This document shows positions 1-6,625 of a stretch of 6,643 bases of DNA, piece by piece. Position numbers and translations under genes: made by a program. The stretch's first letter is position 1; every line of letters begins with the position of its first letter. Origin of the DNA: Xanthobacteraceae bacterium (lineage in GTDB: Bacteria > Pseudomonadota > Alphaproteobacteria > Rhizobiales > Xanthobacteraceae); the NCBI GenBank assembly GCA_030040825.1, contig JASHSY010000371.1, positions 1 to 6,643 on the forward strand. Direction: 5' to 3'. The notes below the pieces were generated by a model, which ran no database searches, was not told where the DNA came from, and saw only the letters and a list, made by a program, of their open reading frames with translations.

Positions 1-311
1 ACGGCACCGGCCGCTACGAGAAGTGCGCGAACTGCATGGCGCATTGCGGCTACGAGGCGACCGCGACGGAAGAGATCGTACAGCACCCGCTCAAGGCGCT
101 CGGCGTGGCTTGGCGCGGGATCAAGACCGAAGGCCCGATGGCCCCGGAAATCGACATGTCGCACCAGCGGCCGGCCCAATACGTCTTCGATTCAAACGTG
201 CAGCTGACGCTGTCTCAGATGCGGGCCAATGAGGCGCGCGAGAAGGCGGCGAAGGAAGCGGCCAAAGGAGCCATCAAGGAAGCGGCGAAGACCTCGGTCA
301 GCGCGGCTTGA
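1..311 (+). CDS. hpnH: Adenosylhopane synthase HpnH, C-terminal part (5' end outside window)
   Basis: This is the C-terminal 102 residues of HpnH; the first complete codon is at base 3 and the TGA stop is at 309-311. HpnH is a radical SAM enzyme that joins the 5'-deoxyadenosyl group of SAM to hopene, giving adenosylhopane, the first step toward extended hopanoids. The visible part matches the HpnH C-terminal region (DUF3463-type): the motif YEKCANCMAHCGYEA at visible residues 5-19 with three cysteines (CxxC, then HCG), followed by the characteristic HPLKALGVAWRGI stretch. The SAM-binding CX3CX2C motif lies upstream of the window, so catalytic competence cannot be judged here. The last ~30 residues are rich in Lys, Ala and Glu and look like a charged, probably helical tail. 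The gene faces the shc operon. Family assignment is by recognition of the cysteine motif and is reinforced by the neighbouring hopanoid genes. Confidence 0.93.
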   Translation, partial: GTGRYEKCANCMAHCGYEATATEEIVQHPLKALGVAWRGIKTEGPMAPEIDMSHQRPAQYVFDSNVQLTLSQMRANEAREKAAKEAAKGAIKEAAKTSVSAA

Positions 312-368
312 GCTTGCTTACAAGAGAATTCAGATGCCCCAGCGGCCGGCGGGGTCAGTCCTCGGCTG

Positions 369-405
369 CATCCTTCGAGGGCCGCTTTGCGGCCACCTCA
401 GGATG
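369..405. repeat. Imperfect palindromic intergenic repeat between convergent hpnH and shc
   Basis: Two 17-base arms (369-385 and 389-405) flank a TTT loop. The outer six bases, CATCCT/AGGATG, pair perfectly, and so do the inner GGCCGC/GCGGCC bases. The middle (TCGAG against ACCTC) pairs only partly in straight register. On the minus strand it reads CATCCTGAGG...CCTCGAAGGATG, which I recognise as the framework of a dispersed palindromic element common between genes in Bradyrhizobium/Rhodopseudomonas-type genomes. It begins 12 bases after the shc stop and 58 bases after the hpnH stop. It could fold in both transcripts and help end or stabilise them, but no U-run follows either arm, so it is not a classical intrinsic terminator. 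The rest of the 312-416 gap shows only a short GC-rich dyad at 337-354 (CCCC, CGGCCG core, GGGG). Confidence 0.75.
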
Positions 406-416
406 ACGGCGGGAAT

Positions 417-2411
417 TCACATCCCCCACGCCACGGCCTTCGCGTTGCCGCGTTTGAGGTTGCGGTAGCGCGCCATCGCCCACAGCGGGAAGAATTTCGA
501 ATAGCCATGGTAGCGCAAATAGAACACGCGCGGGAAACCGGTCGCGGTATAGCGCGGCTCGTTCCAGAAGCCGTCGGCGCCTTGGCTCCGTGCGAGATAC
601 TCGATGCCGCGCGCCACCGCTGGATGATCGACCTCGCCGGCGGCCATCAGGCCGAGCAGCGCCCACGCGGTTTGTGACGCAGTCGACGGCGCGCGCTCGT
701 AGCCGCGATAGTCGAGCTTGTAGCTTGCGCCGTCTTCACCCCAGCCGCCGTCCGCGTTCTGGATGGCGGCGAGCCAATCGGCGGCCTTGCGCATCTCCGG
801 TGCCTGATGATCGATGCCCACCATGTTGAGCGCGCATAAGACCGACCAGGTGCCGTAAATGTAATTCATGCCCCAGCGGCCATACCAGCTTCCTTCGGCA
901 AGCTGCGTGCGCCGCAAGTAATCAACGCCGCGCGCCACCGCGGCGCTGTTGTCCGCCGTCTCGCCGAATTGCGCCAGCATCGACAGGCAGCGCGCGGTGA
1001 CGTCCTCGGTCGGCGGGTCGAGGAGTGCGCCGTGATCGGCGAACGGGATGTTGTTCAAATAATAATATTCGTTGTCGGCGTCGAACGCGCCCCACGCGCC
1101 GTTCGCGCTCTGCATCCCCAAAATCCACTCGCGCGCGCGTGCGAGGCTGTCGCGATAATCTTGCCGGCCGGACAGGTTTTGCACCCGATCCATCGCCATG
1201 GCGACGACGGCGGTGTCATCGACGTCGGGATAATGCGGATTGGCGTACTGGAACGCCCAGCCGCCAGGACGGATTTTGCCGCGGCGTGCGATCCAGTCAC
1301 CCCGCACGTCGAGCACCTGCATCGGCTCGAGCCAATCGAGGCCGCGCTTGACCGACTTCGCCGTGCTCTCGCCGCCGACCTCGAGCAGCGCGTGACAGGT
1401 CAGACCGGTATCCCAGATCGGCGACACGCAAGGCTGACAGTAGGCTTCATGCTCATGCACGACGAGGAGCTTCTCCACCGACTTGCGCGCAATGGCGCGC
1501 TGCGGATGGTCTTCCGGATAGCCGAGCGCCGCGAACATCATCACCGAGTTCGCCATCGCCGGAAAAATCGCACCGAGCCCGTCCTCGCCGTTCAATCTTT
1601 CGCACACCCAGGCAACCGCGGCGTCGATGGCGCGATGGCGCGTTCGTTTGGGAAAGAACGGCTCGGTCGCGCGGAGAATGTTGTCGACGCCGCGGAAGAA
1701 CCAGAACCACGACGCCTTTTGTTGCGGCGCTTTCGGCGTCGGTCCAATGCTCTGCGGTGGCGCCACGAACAATTCGTCGATGCGCACATTCTTGGCGTTG
1801 CGCGCGCGCGGCTTCTTCACCATCAGTACCAGGAGCGGCACGATGACGGTGCGGCTCCAATAGGAAATCTTGTCGATATGGAATGGAAACCACTTCGGCA
1901 GCAGCATGACTTCGACCGGGATCACCGGCACCGCGCGCCACGGGATAAAGCCGAACAACGCCAGCATGATGCGGGTAAAGACATTGGCGCGCTCGGCGCC
2001 GCCGCGGGCCAGTAGCGCCTCGCGCGCGCGCCGCATATGAACGGCCTCAACGGAATCGCCGATCATCTTCAGGGCGAAATACGCCTTCACCGTTGCGCTG
2101 ACGTCGAGATCGCCGTCGCGGAACAACGGCCAGCCGCCGTGCTCGCCTTGGGTGCGGCGCAGATAGACCGCGATCTTGGCTTCGAGCGCGGCATCGACCG
2201 GTTCGCCGAGATAATGCCGCAGCAGCACATACTCGGCGGGAATAGTGCAATCGGCTTCGAGCTCGAACACCCAATGGCCATCCGGGCGCTGCTGCGCGAG
2301 CAATGCCTGCGCCGCTTTCTGGATGTGCCGTTCGAGCGCGCCGTCGGGCGTCCGCGCCGACGCGGCGCGTTCCGTGGAACGAATTTCTCGCTGCAGCGCG
2401 TCGTCGATCAT
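417..2411 (-). CDS. shc: Squalene-hopene cyclase
   Basis: Class II (protonation-initiated) triterpene cyclase that folds squalene into hopene, with some hopanol; known family members are monotopic inner-membrane proteins. At 664 residues it is full length, slightly longer at the N terminus than the Alicyclobacillus enzyme. The catalytic DVDDTA motif is at 396-401, with D398 equivalent to the proton-donating Asp376 of that enzyme. QW-type repeats are visible near 41-47 (QRPDGHW), 434-440 (QSANGAW), 503-509 (QLAEGSW), 551-557 (QNADGGW) and 610-616 (QGADGFW). By motif alignment the aromatic cavity residues F387, F626, F630, Y634 and Y637 correspond to reference F365, F601, F605, Y609 and Y612. 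The hydrophobic stretch 186-198 may belong to the membrane-contact region. R474 in DVTAR occupies the position of reference His451. The ATG start overlaps the hpnE stop as ATGA; I see no strong Shine-Dalgarno, so translation is probably coupled to hpnE. Last gene of the operon; also called hpnF. Confidence 0.98.
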   Translation of the reverse strand: MIDDALQREIRSTERAASARTPDGALERHIQKAAQALLAQQRPDGHWVFELEADCTIPAEYVLLRHYLGEPVDAALEAKIAVYLRRTQGEHGGWPLFRDGDLDVSATVKAYFALKMIGDSVEAVHMRRAREALLARGGAERANVFTRIMLALFGFIPWRAVPVIPVEVMLLPKWFPFHIDKISYWSRTVIVPLLVLMVKKPRARNAKNVRIDELFVAPPQSIGPTPKAPQQKASWFWFFRGVDNILRATEPFFPKRTRHRAIDAAVAWVCERLNGEDGLGAIFPAMANSVMMFAALGYPEDHPQRAIARKSVEKLLVVHEHEAYCQPCVSPIWDTGLTCHALLEVGGESTAKSVKRGLDWLEPMQVLDVRGDWIARRGKIRPGGWAFQYANPHYPDVDDTAVVAMAMDRVQNLSGRQDYRDSLARAREWILGMQSANGAWGAFDADNEYYYLNNIPFADHGALLDPPTEDVTARCLSMLAQFGETADNSAAVARGVDYLRRTQLAEGSWYGRWGMNYIYGTWSVLCALNMVGIDHQAPEMRKAADWLAAIQNADGGWGEDGASYKLDYRGYERAPSTASQTAWALLGLMAAGEVDHPAVARGIEYLARSQGADGFWNEPRYTATGFPRVFYLRYHGYSKFFPLWAMARYRNLKRGNAKAVAWGM

Positions 2412-3667
2412 GGCTGGTTGGCGATGATTCCGGCGGCGAAATTGCCCGATCTGATCGCGCCTTCAATGGTAGCGGGCAGTCCGGTGTCTGTCCAATCGCC
2501 GGCCAGGACGAGATTACGCCATTGGGTGATGGCGCCCGGCCGCCGCGCGTCCTGTGCCGGCGTGGCGGCGAAAGTCGCGCGCCGCTCGCGCACGATCTGC
2601 CAAGGAGGTAGTCCTTCGGGCAATGCGCCCGGCAATCCGCTCACCCGCACGACTTCGCTCCAGATTGTCCTGGCAAGTTCTTCGCGCGGCACATCGATGA
2701 GCCTGTCGCCGGCGCTAATGGTGACGGACACCCGGCCCGGAAACGCAAAGATCCATTGCACCGTGGCGTTGAGCACGCCGAGGATCGGCGGCAGCGCCGC
2801 CGGCGGCGCGATGCGGAAATGCGCATTGACGATGGCGCGAAACTCGGTCGGCACGACGATCCCGCGCAGCAGCGAAGCGGCAATGTAGGGCGGCACGGCG
2901 AGGATCACTTTATCGTCGCGACCGAGTTCGACGGTCTCTCCGCCGAATTCGAGAGCTTCGGCCCGATCGGCTCCGAGCCGCACACCTCGGAGCTGATGCT
3001 CCATGCGCACGTGCACGCCGCGCGCCTGAAGGTAGGCAAGCGCCGGTTCGATCAGCGTCGGTCCCAATCCTTCGCGCGCAATCAACGGCCGGCAGGCGCG
3101 TCCACCGGCGGCAAGTGTCTCGCGGATCACGGCGCTCGCAAGCCGCGCCGCACCCAGCGGCGCGTCGATATTGAGCGCCGCAAGCAAGAGCGGCTCGACC
3201 AGCCGGTCATACAAAACGCCTTTGCAGGCGATGACTTCGCCCACCGATTTGCCGCGGCCGGGCCGCAGCAGCCGTGCCAACGGAAGGTAATCGGACACGC
3301 TGGTGTCGGGGACCCGCCGCTTGGCATCGAACACCCAGAATGGAATGCGGCCGTCGTTAAAGCGCAAGGTCCAGCGACCGCCGCCGGCAAGATCGACGAA
3401 ACAAAATTCCGCGCTGGGCGGGCCGATCAGCCGATCTTGCGCGCCGATACTGCGCAGATAATCGAGTGCGGCGTGGTTGCCGGACAAGAGCAGATGGTTG
3501 CCGTTATCGATCGTCATGCCGATCGAAGCGTCGTGATACGAGCGGCAGCGGCCGCCGGCGAACGCCGTTGCCTCATGCACGACAACCGTCCGGCCGCCGG
3601 CGGACAGCCGCACCGCGGCGGAAAGGCCGGCAAGACCGGCGCCGATGATGTGAACGGTTCCGCTCAT
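2408..3667 (-). CDS. hpnE: Hydroxysqualene dehydroxylase HpnE (FAD-dependent amine-oxidase-like)
   Basis: Flavoprotein that reductively removes the hydroxyl of hydroxysqualene to give squalene, the third step of the bacterial HpnCDE route. The 419-residue product begins with a dinucleotide-binding Rossmann motif, IIGAGLAGLSAA (residues 7-18, G9-x-G11-x-x-G14). An acidic residue, E32, follows at the end of the second strand, then the GGR motif at 38-40 typical of the amine oxidase/phytoene desaturase superfamily. The C terminus carries the matching FAD-binding signature, LVLAGDWTDTGLPATIEGAI (386-405). No signal peptide is apparent. Two adjacent starts exist: GTG at 3670, overlapping the hpnD stop by four bases, and ATG at 3667, overlapping by one base. 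I chose ATG; the difference is one residue, and neither has a clear Shine-Dalgarno. The stop overlaps the shc start by four bases. The position between hpnD and shc strongly supports HpnE over a carotenoid desaturase. Confidence 0.95.
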   Translation of the reverse strand: MSGTVHIIGAGLAGLSAAVRLSAGGRTVVVHEATAFAGGRCRSYHDASIGMTIDNGNHLLLSGNHAALDYLRSIGAQDRLIGPPSAEFCFVDLAGGGRWTLRFNDGRIPFWVFDAKRRVPDTSVSDYLPLARLLRPGRGKSVGEVIACKGVLYDRLVEPLLLAALNIDAPLGAARLASAVIRETLAAGGRACRPLIAREGLGPTLIEPALAYLQARGVHVRMEHQLRGVRLGADRAEALEFGGETVELGRDDKVILAVPPYIAASLLRGIVVPTEFRAIVNAHFRIAPPAALPPILGVLNATVQWIFAFPGRVSVTISAGDRLIDVPREELARTIWSEVVRVSGLPGALPEGLPPWQIVRERRATFAATPAQDARRPGAITQWRNLVLAGDWTDTGLPATIEGAIRSGNFAAGIIANQP

Positions 3668-4488
3668 CACACCAGATTGCGTAGCACGATGAAAAGGAGC
3701 CGCGCGCGCGGCAGCCTCACCCGCCGGCGCGGCGGAGCAAAGCCGCGCGCGACCAGTCCCTCAAGGATGACGTGATATCCTTCGCCCATGATGCGCGGCG
3801 CCCGCACGGCGCGCCGCGGGTTTTGCGCCATGATCTCCCCTGCCTTCCGGAAATGCCGCTCCGCGAGCATGACGATTTCGTCGCAAACTTCGGCGACGGC
3901 CGGATGCGCCAGCACCTGCGCCGGGTCGGTCGCGGCGATGCCATGCGCCTGCAAAGCTTCGCGCGGCAAATAAAGCCGGCCCAGTGATGCGTCCTCATCA
4001 AGGTCGCGCAGGATATTGGTCAATTGCAATGCCATGCCCAGATGATGCGCAAGCGCAAGGCCGGCGTCGTGCGGTACGCCGAACACTCGCACCGAAAGTC
4101 GACCGACCGCACAGGCGACGCGATCGCAGTAAAGATCGAGCGTCGCCTGGTCCGGCGCCCGGATGTCGGCGATCACGTCCATTTCCATGCCGTCGATGAT
4201 GGCGATCAGATCCTGGCGCTGCAGATTGAAGCGACGTACCGCCTGCGCCAGCGCGCCAAGCGCAGGCGGCGGGGACCCTGCATAGATCGCGTCGACATCC
4301 GCGCGCCATTGCGCCAGTTGCCGGCGCCGGGGCTCGCGCGGTCCCGGATCGTCGGCGATGTCGTCGACCGCCCGGCAGAACGAATAGATTTCGTACATCG
4401 CCTCGCGCTGTGCGCGCGGCAGGATGCGCATGCCGAAATAAAACGAGCTCCGGGAGGCGGTTTGCGCCGCCGGCGTCGACGTCGTCAC
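3667..4488 (-). CDS. hpnD: Presqualene diphosphate synthase HpnD
   Basis: All-alpha isoprenoid synthase of the squalene/phytoene synthase family; it condenses two farnesyl diphosphates head-to-head to presqualene diphosphate. The product has 273 residues, a normal size. The first Asp-rich, Mg-diphosphate-binding motif is at 42-47 (DDIADD, within RAVDDIADD). The second is at 155-166 (QLTNILRDLDED, acidic residues D162, D164, E165 and D166), followed by GRLYLP (170-175). The N-terminal SSFYFGMRILP and the YCDRVACAVG segment at 120-129 are also typical. The start is GTG at 4488, immediately after the hpnC TGA with no gap. A GGGG at 4496-4499, seven bases upstream, can serve as Shine-Dalgarno, and a later start would remove the conserved SSFY segment. 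Other family members (phytoene synthase CrtB) share these motifs. The adjacent hpnC and hpnE, and the absence of carotenoid genes, favour HpnD. Confidence 0.95.
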   Translation of the reverse strand: MTTSTPAAQTASRSSFYFGMRILPRAQREAMYEIYSFCRAVDDIADDPGPREPRRRQLAQWRADVDAIYAGSPPPALGALAQAVRRFNLQRQDLIAIIDGMEMDVIADIRAPDQATLDLYCDRVACAVGRLSVRVFGVPHDAGLALAHHLGMALQLTNILRDLDEDASLGRLYLPREALQAHGIAATDPAQVLAHPAVAEVCDEIVMLAERHFRKAGEIMAQNPRRAVRAPRIMGEGYHVILEGLVARGFAPPRRRVRLPRARLLFIVLRNLV

Positions 4489-5397
4489 TCACGCACCCCG
4501 CGGCTTATGCGTCGTCGCCGAAGAGCGCCGGCCAAGCCGGCGCGCCGCACCGTTGAGAATGCCGGCAAGCGTCCAGCCGGCGACCGCGGGCGCCGGAAGG
4601 TGTACGCGGTCGCGCAACGGATCGCGTGACCTCAAGAGCCTGGTCAACCGATGCGCCAGTGTATTGATGACCGAAACCTCCAGCGCCAGCCGCCGGTCGT
4701 CGATCAATAGTGCAAAGACATCGCTTTCGGTGAGCAACCGCTCGGTGCGCTCGGCAAGACCGTGCAGCACCGAGAGCAACGCCGGCGATGCCTGCTCCCC
4801 GCCAAGCGCCTCGACACCGACGCGGCCGGCAGCGAGCGCATCCTGCGGAACGTAAACCCGGTTGAGATTGCGGAAGTCGTCCTTGCAATCCTGCAGGTGG
4901 TTGATGATCTGCAGGGCCGCGCAAAGCGCATCGTTCGCCGGCCAGACGTCGCGGCTCTCGCCATGCACATCGCAGACAAAACGGCCGACCGGCATCGCCG
5001 ACAACGAGCAATAGCCGATCAGATCGTCCCAGTCCTGGTAACGCAGCTTGGTCACATCGAGCTTGAAAGCGGCAAGCAGGTCTTGCGCGTGCTTTGGCGA
5101 CAGCCCGCGCTCGGCCAGCGCCGCGCGCAACCGCACCGCTGCGGAATCTTCGGCGTCGGCGCCGGTGAGACCGGCGTCGAGCCGATCCAGCAAGCGAAGC
5201 TTCTCGGCGGGCGGCAACGTTGCATGGTCGGCAATGTCGTCCGCGGTGCGCACGAAATTGTAGAACGCGAGAATCACCTTGCGGTGGCGCGGATGAATGA
5301 GGAACGACGCGACCGGGAAATTTTCATCCCGGTGGCCCTTGCCCGATCGCCAAGTGCCGGCGTCGGTGCCGGCGTCCATGTCTGCTTCGCTCATCAT
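4489..5397 (-). CDS. hpnC: Hydroxysqualene synthase HpnC
   Basis: Second squalene/phytoene-synthase-family enzyme of the operon; HpnC converts presqualene diphosphate to hydroxysqualene, which HpnE then reduces. With the start used here it has 302 residues. The segment GHRDENFPVAS (21-31) precedes the first Asp motif, RTADDIADH (50-58: D53, D54, D57). The second is at 163-174 (QIINHLQDCKDD: D170, D173, D174), followed by NRVYVP (179-184). The stretch LRYQDWDDLIGYCSLSAMPV (118-137) is typical of HpnC. The frame stays open up to 5445, but the in-frame ATG pair at 5397 and 5394 sits on the hpnB stop (ATGA or TGATG overlap), as at the other junctions, so I start there. A GGAA at 5400-5403 lies two bases before the first ATG and five before the second, so the second could be the real start. 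The C-terminal ~18 residues are basic and low in complexity. Confidence 0.94.
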   Translation of the reverse strand: MMSEADMDAGTDAGTWRSGKGHRDENFPVASFLIHPRHRKVILAFYNFVRTADDIADHATLPPAEKLRLLDRLDAGLTGADAEDSAAVRLRAALAERGLSPKHAQDLLAAFKLDVTKLRYQDWDDLIGYCSLSAMPVGRFVCDVHGESRDVWPANDALCAALQIINHLQDCKDDFRNLNRVYVPQDALAAGRVGVEALGGEQASPALLSVLHGLAERTERLLTESDVFALLIDDRRLALEVSVINTLAHRLTRLLRSRDPLRDRVHLPAPAVAGWTLAGILNGAARRLGRRSSATTHKPRGA

Positions 5398-6563
5398 GCT
5401 TCCGAAACGTTGTCGCGAACGTCCGCCTGGGGGCGGCCCTTCCACATGCCGCCGCGCCCGCGCGCATGCTGATAAGCGGAATCAAGCGTGAACGCCATAT
5501 AGGCGGCGGCAATCGCCGGCAGGGCCAGTCCCCACAGCGGGGACAGGCGATAGAACCGCAGCGTCGGCTGGAACGCCACCGCCATCATGAGCCAGGCGGC
5601 AATACCGAGCACACGGGCGATCCCGGTTGCGAATAAGGCGAACAGCACCGGGGCGAGGTAGGTCACCGCAAGACCGGCGACGGTGCCTGCGAGCAAGAGC
5701 GGTGAGTAATTGAGCTGCGCATAAGCCGTGCGCGAAACCATCCGGCGTATGTCGCCTACCGCCGGATAGGCGCGCACACTGTGGACGCGATCGGTCAGGC
5801 CGATCCAGATCGGTCCCCGGTGTTTGAGTTGCTTGGCCAGCGCGCAATCGTCGATCAGCGCACTGCGGATTGCCGCCATGCCGCCTGCCGCCCTCAGAGC
5901 ATCGCGGCGGACCAGCATGCAGCCGCCGGCCGCCGCGGCGGTGGCGCGGCGTGGGTCGTTCGCCCAGCCGAACGGATAGAGCATCTGGAAAAAGAAAATG
6001 AAGGCCGGGACGAACACACGCTCAGCGAGGCTGCGGCAGCGGAGCTTCACCATCAGCGACGTCAGCACGGTGCCGCCCGAGGACGCCCGCGCCACCAGAG
6101 CGGTGAGCGCGCCTGGCCCATAAACGATATCGGCGTCGGTGAAGAGCAAGTAATCCGGCGGGTGCGCCATCGCTTCGGCAGCTTCGATGCCCTGATGCTG
6201 CGCCCACAATTTTCCGGTCCAGCCCGCCGGCAGCGCTCGCCCGCTGAGCACGCTCAGGCGATCGGCGGCGTCGAGCGCCGCTGCGGCGTCGCGCGCGACG
6301 CGTGCGGTGCCGTCGCGGCTTTGATCGTCCACCAGGATGACGGTGAATGCGCCGGGATAATCCTGACGCAGCAGCGAAGCGACCGTCTCCCCCACGCACT
6401 CCGCTTCATCGCGCGCCGGAATGACGGCGACGATCGCCGGCCAGCGCCCGGACGGCTCGATGGCGCCGTCGTCGCGCTCACGCGCGACCCAGAACGCTCC
6501 ACGCCCGGCCAGCAGATAGAGCCAGATTGCCAGCACCATTGACGCTATAACTTCGTTCGTCAC
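5394..6563 (-). CDS. hpnB: Hopene-associated glycosyltransferase HpnB
   Basis: Membrane-bound family 2 (GT-A fold) glycosyltransferase-like protein that recurs beside hopanoid genes; its donor and acceptor are not established, so function stays at family level. The 389-residue product has an N-terminal hydrophobic segment (about 5-20), then the GT2 core: AVIPARDEAE (46-55), VILVDDQSRDGT (75-86, nucleotide-sugar Asp pair D79/D80) and the metal-binding DAD-type motif FTDADIVY (141-148). An acidic pair, D238/D239 (ALIDD), lies in the catalytic-base region. A hydrophobic stretch at about 182-197 and three C-terminal membrane segments (about 288-310, 313-333, 341-360) follow. The start is GTG at 6563, with AAAGGG six bases upstream; an in-frame ATG at 6539 lacks a ribosome site and would trim the first eight residues. 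It is the first gene of the operon in this window, and its stop overlaps hpnC. The catalytic motifs appear intact. Confidence 0.93.
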   Translation of the reverse strand: MTNEVIASMVLAIWLYLLAGRGAFWVARERDDGAIEPSGRWPAIVAVIPARDEAECVGETVASLLRQDYPGAFTVILVDDQSRDGTARVARDAAAALDAADRLSVLSGRALPAGWTGKLWAQHQGIEAAEAMAHPPDYLLFTDADIVYGPGALTALVARASSGGTVLTSLMVKLRCRSLAERVFVPAFIFFFQMLYPFGWANDPRRATAAAAGGCMLVRRDALRAAGGMAAIRSALIDDCALAKQLKHRGPIWIGLTDRVHSVRAYPAVGDIRRMVSRTAYAQLNYSPLLLAGTVAGLAVTYLAPVLFALFATGIARVLGIAAWLMMAVAFQPTLRFYRLSPLWGLALPAIAAAYMAFTLDSAYQHARGRGGMWKGRPQADVRDNVSEA

Positions 6564-6569
6564 AGATAG

Positions 6570-6575
6570 CCCTTT
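6570..6575 (-). promoter_or_regulatory. Ribosome binding site of hpnB
   Basis: On the minus strand this reads AAAGGG, with a six-base spacer (CTATCT) to the GTG at 6563. It is a partial match to the anti-Shine-Dalgarno sequence, but it decides the start: the alternative ATG at 6539 has no purine-rich stretch at a suitable distance. Confidence 0.5.
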
Positions 6576-6619
6576 GGCGACGCCGACGTCCCAACGGTGG
6601 ACGGCCCGGCCGGTCGATT

Positions 6620-6625
6620 ATTATA
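6620..6625 (-). promoter_or_regulatory. Candidate -10 box of the hpnB-C-D-E-shc operon promoter
   Basis: On the minus strand this is an exact TATAAT in a small AT-rich island (about 6616-6626) within otherwise very GC-rich DNA. Transcription would start near 6613, leaving a leader of roughly 50 bases before the hpnB GTG. With a 17-base spacer the -35 box would occupy 6643-6648, so all but one base is outside the window and cannot be checked. There is no TGn extended -10 element. The leader is GC-rich, with overlapping GGCC/CCGG repeats around 6599-6615, but I see no convincing long stem or riboswitch. Because -10 matches arise by chance, this is a good candidate rather than a proven promoter. 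Confidence 0.5.

Noticed and set aside
337..354. GC-rich dyad (CCCC, CGGCCG core, GGGG) after hpnH as an intrinsic terminator
   Set aside because: The stem is interrupted by two mismatches, leaves no room for a proper loop at the core, and is not followed by a T-run. It is better regarded as GC-rich background.
969..2015. Long + strand open frame (348 codons) antisense to shc
   Set aside because: It lies wholly inside a confidently identified cyclase, is rich in Arg/His/Ala as expected of antisense frames in GC-rich codons, and shows no recognisable domain.
2037..3775. Two overlapping + strand open frames (2037-2888 and 2756-3775) antisense to hpnE and the ends of its neighbours
   Set aside because: Same reason: composition follows from reading the complement of GC-rich coding DNA; no motif is seen, and each frame crosses gene borders on the coding strand.
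5398..5445. Longer N terminus for hpnC starting at 5445
   Set aside because: It would add 16 Pro/Gly/Arg-rich residues overlapping hpnB by about 50 bases. The ATG pair on the hpnB stop fits the coupling pattern at the other junctions and keeps all conserved motifs.
4024..6542. + strand open frames of 201, 236 and 253 codons (4024-4629, 4762-5472, 5781-6542) antisense to hpnD, hpnC and hpnB
   Set aside because: They mirror the real genes; the opposite strand has intact catalytic motifs throughout, and these frames have none.
6599..6616. GGCC/CCGG-rich stretch in the hpnB leader as an operator or riboswitch
   Set aside because: The repeats are short and overlapping and do not form a long symmetrical site; such clusters are frequent by chance at this GC content.
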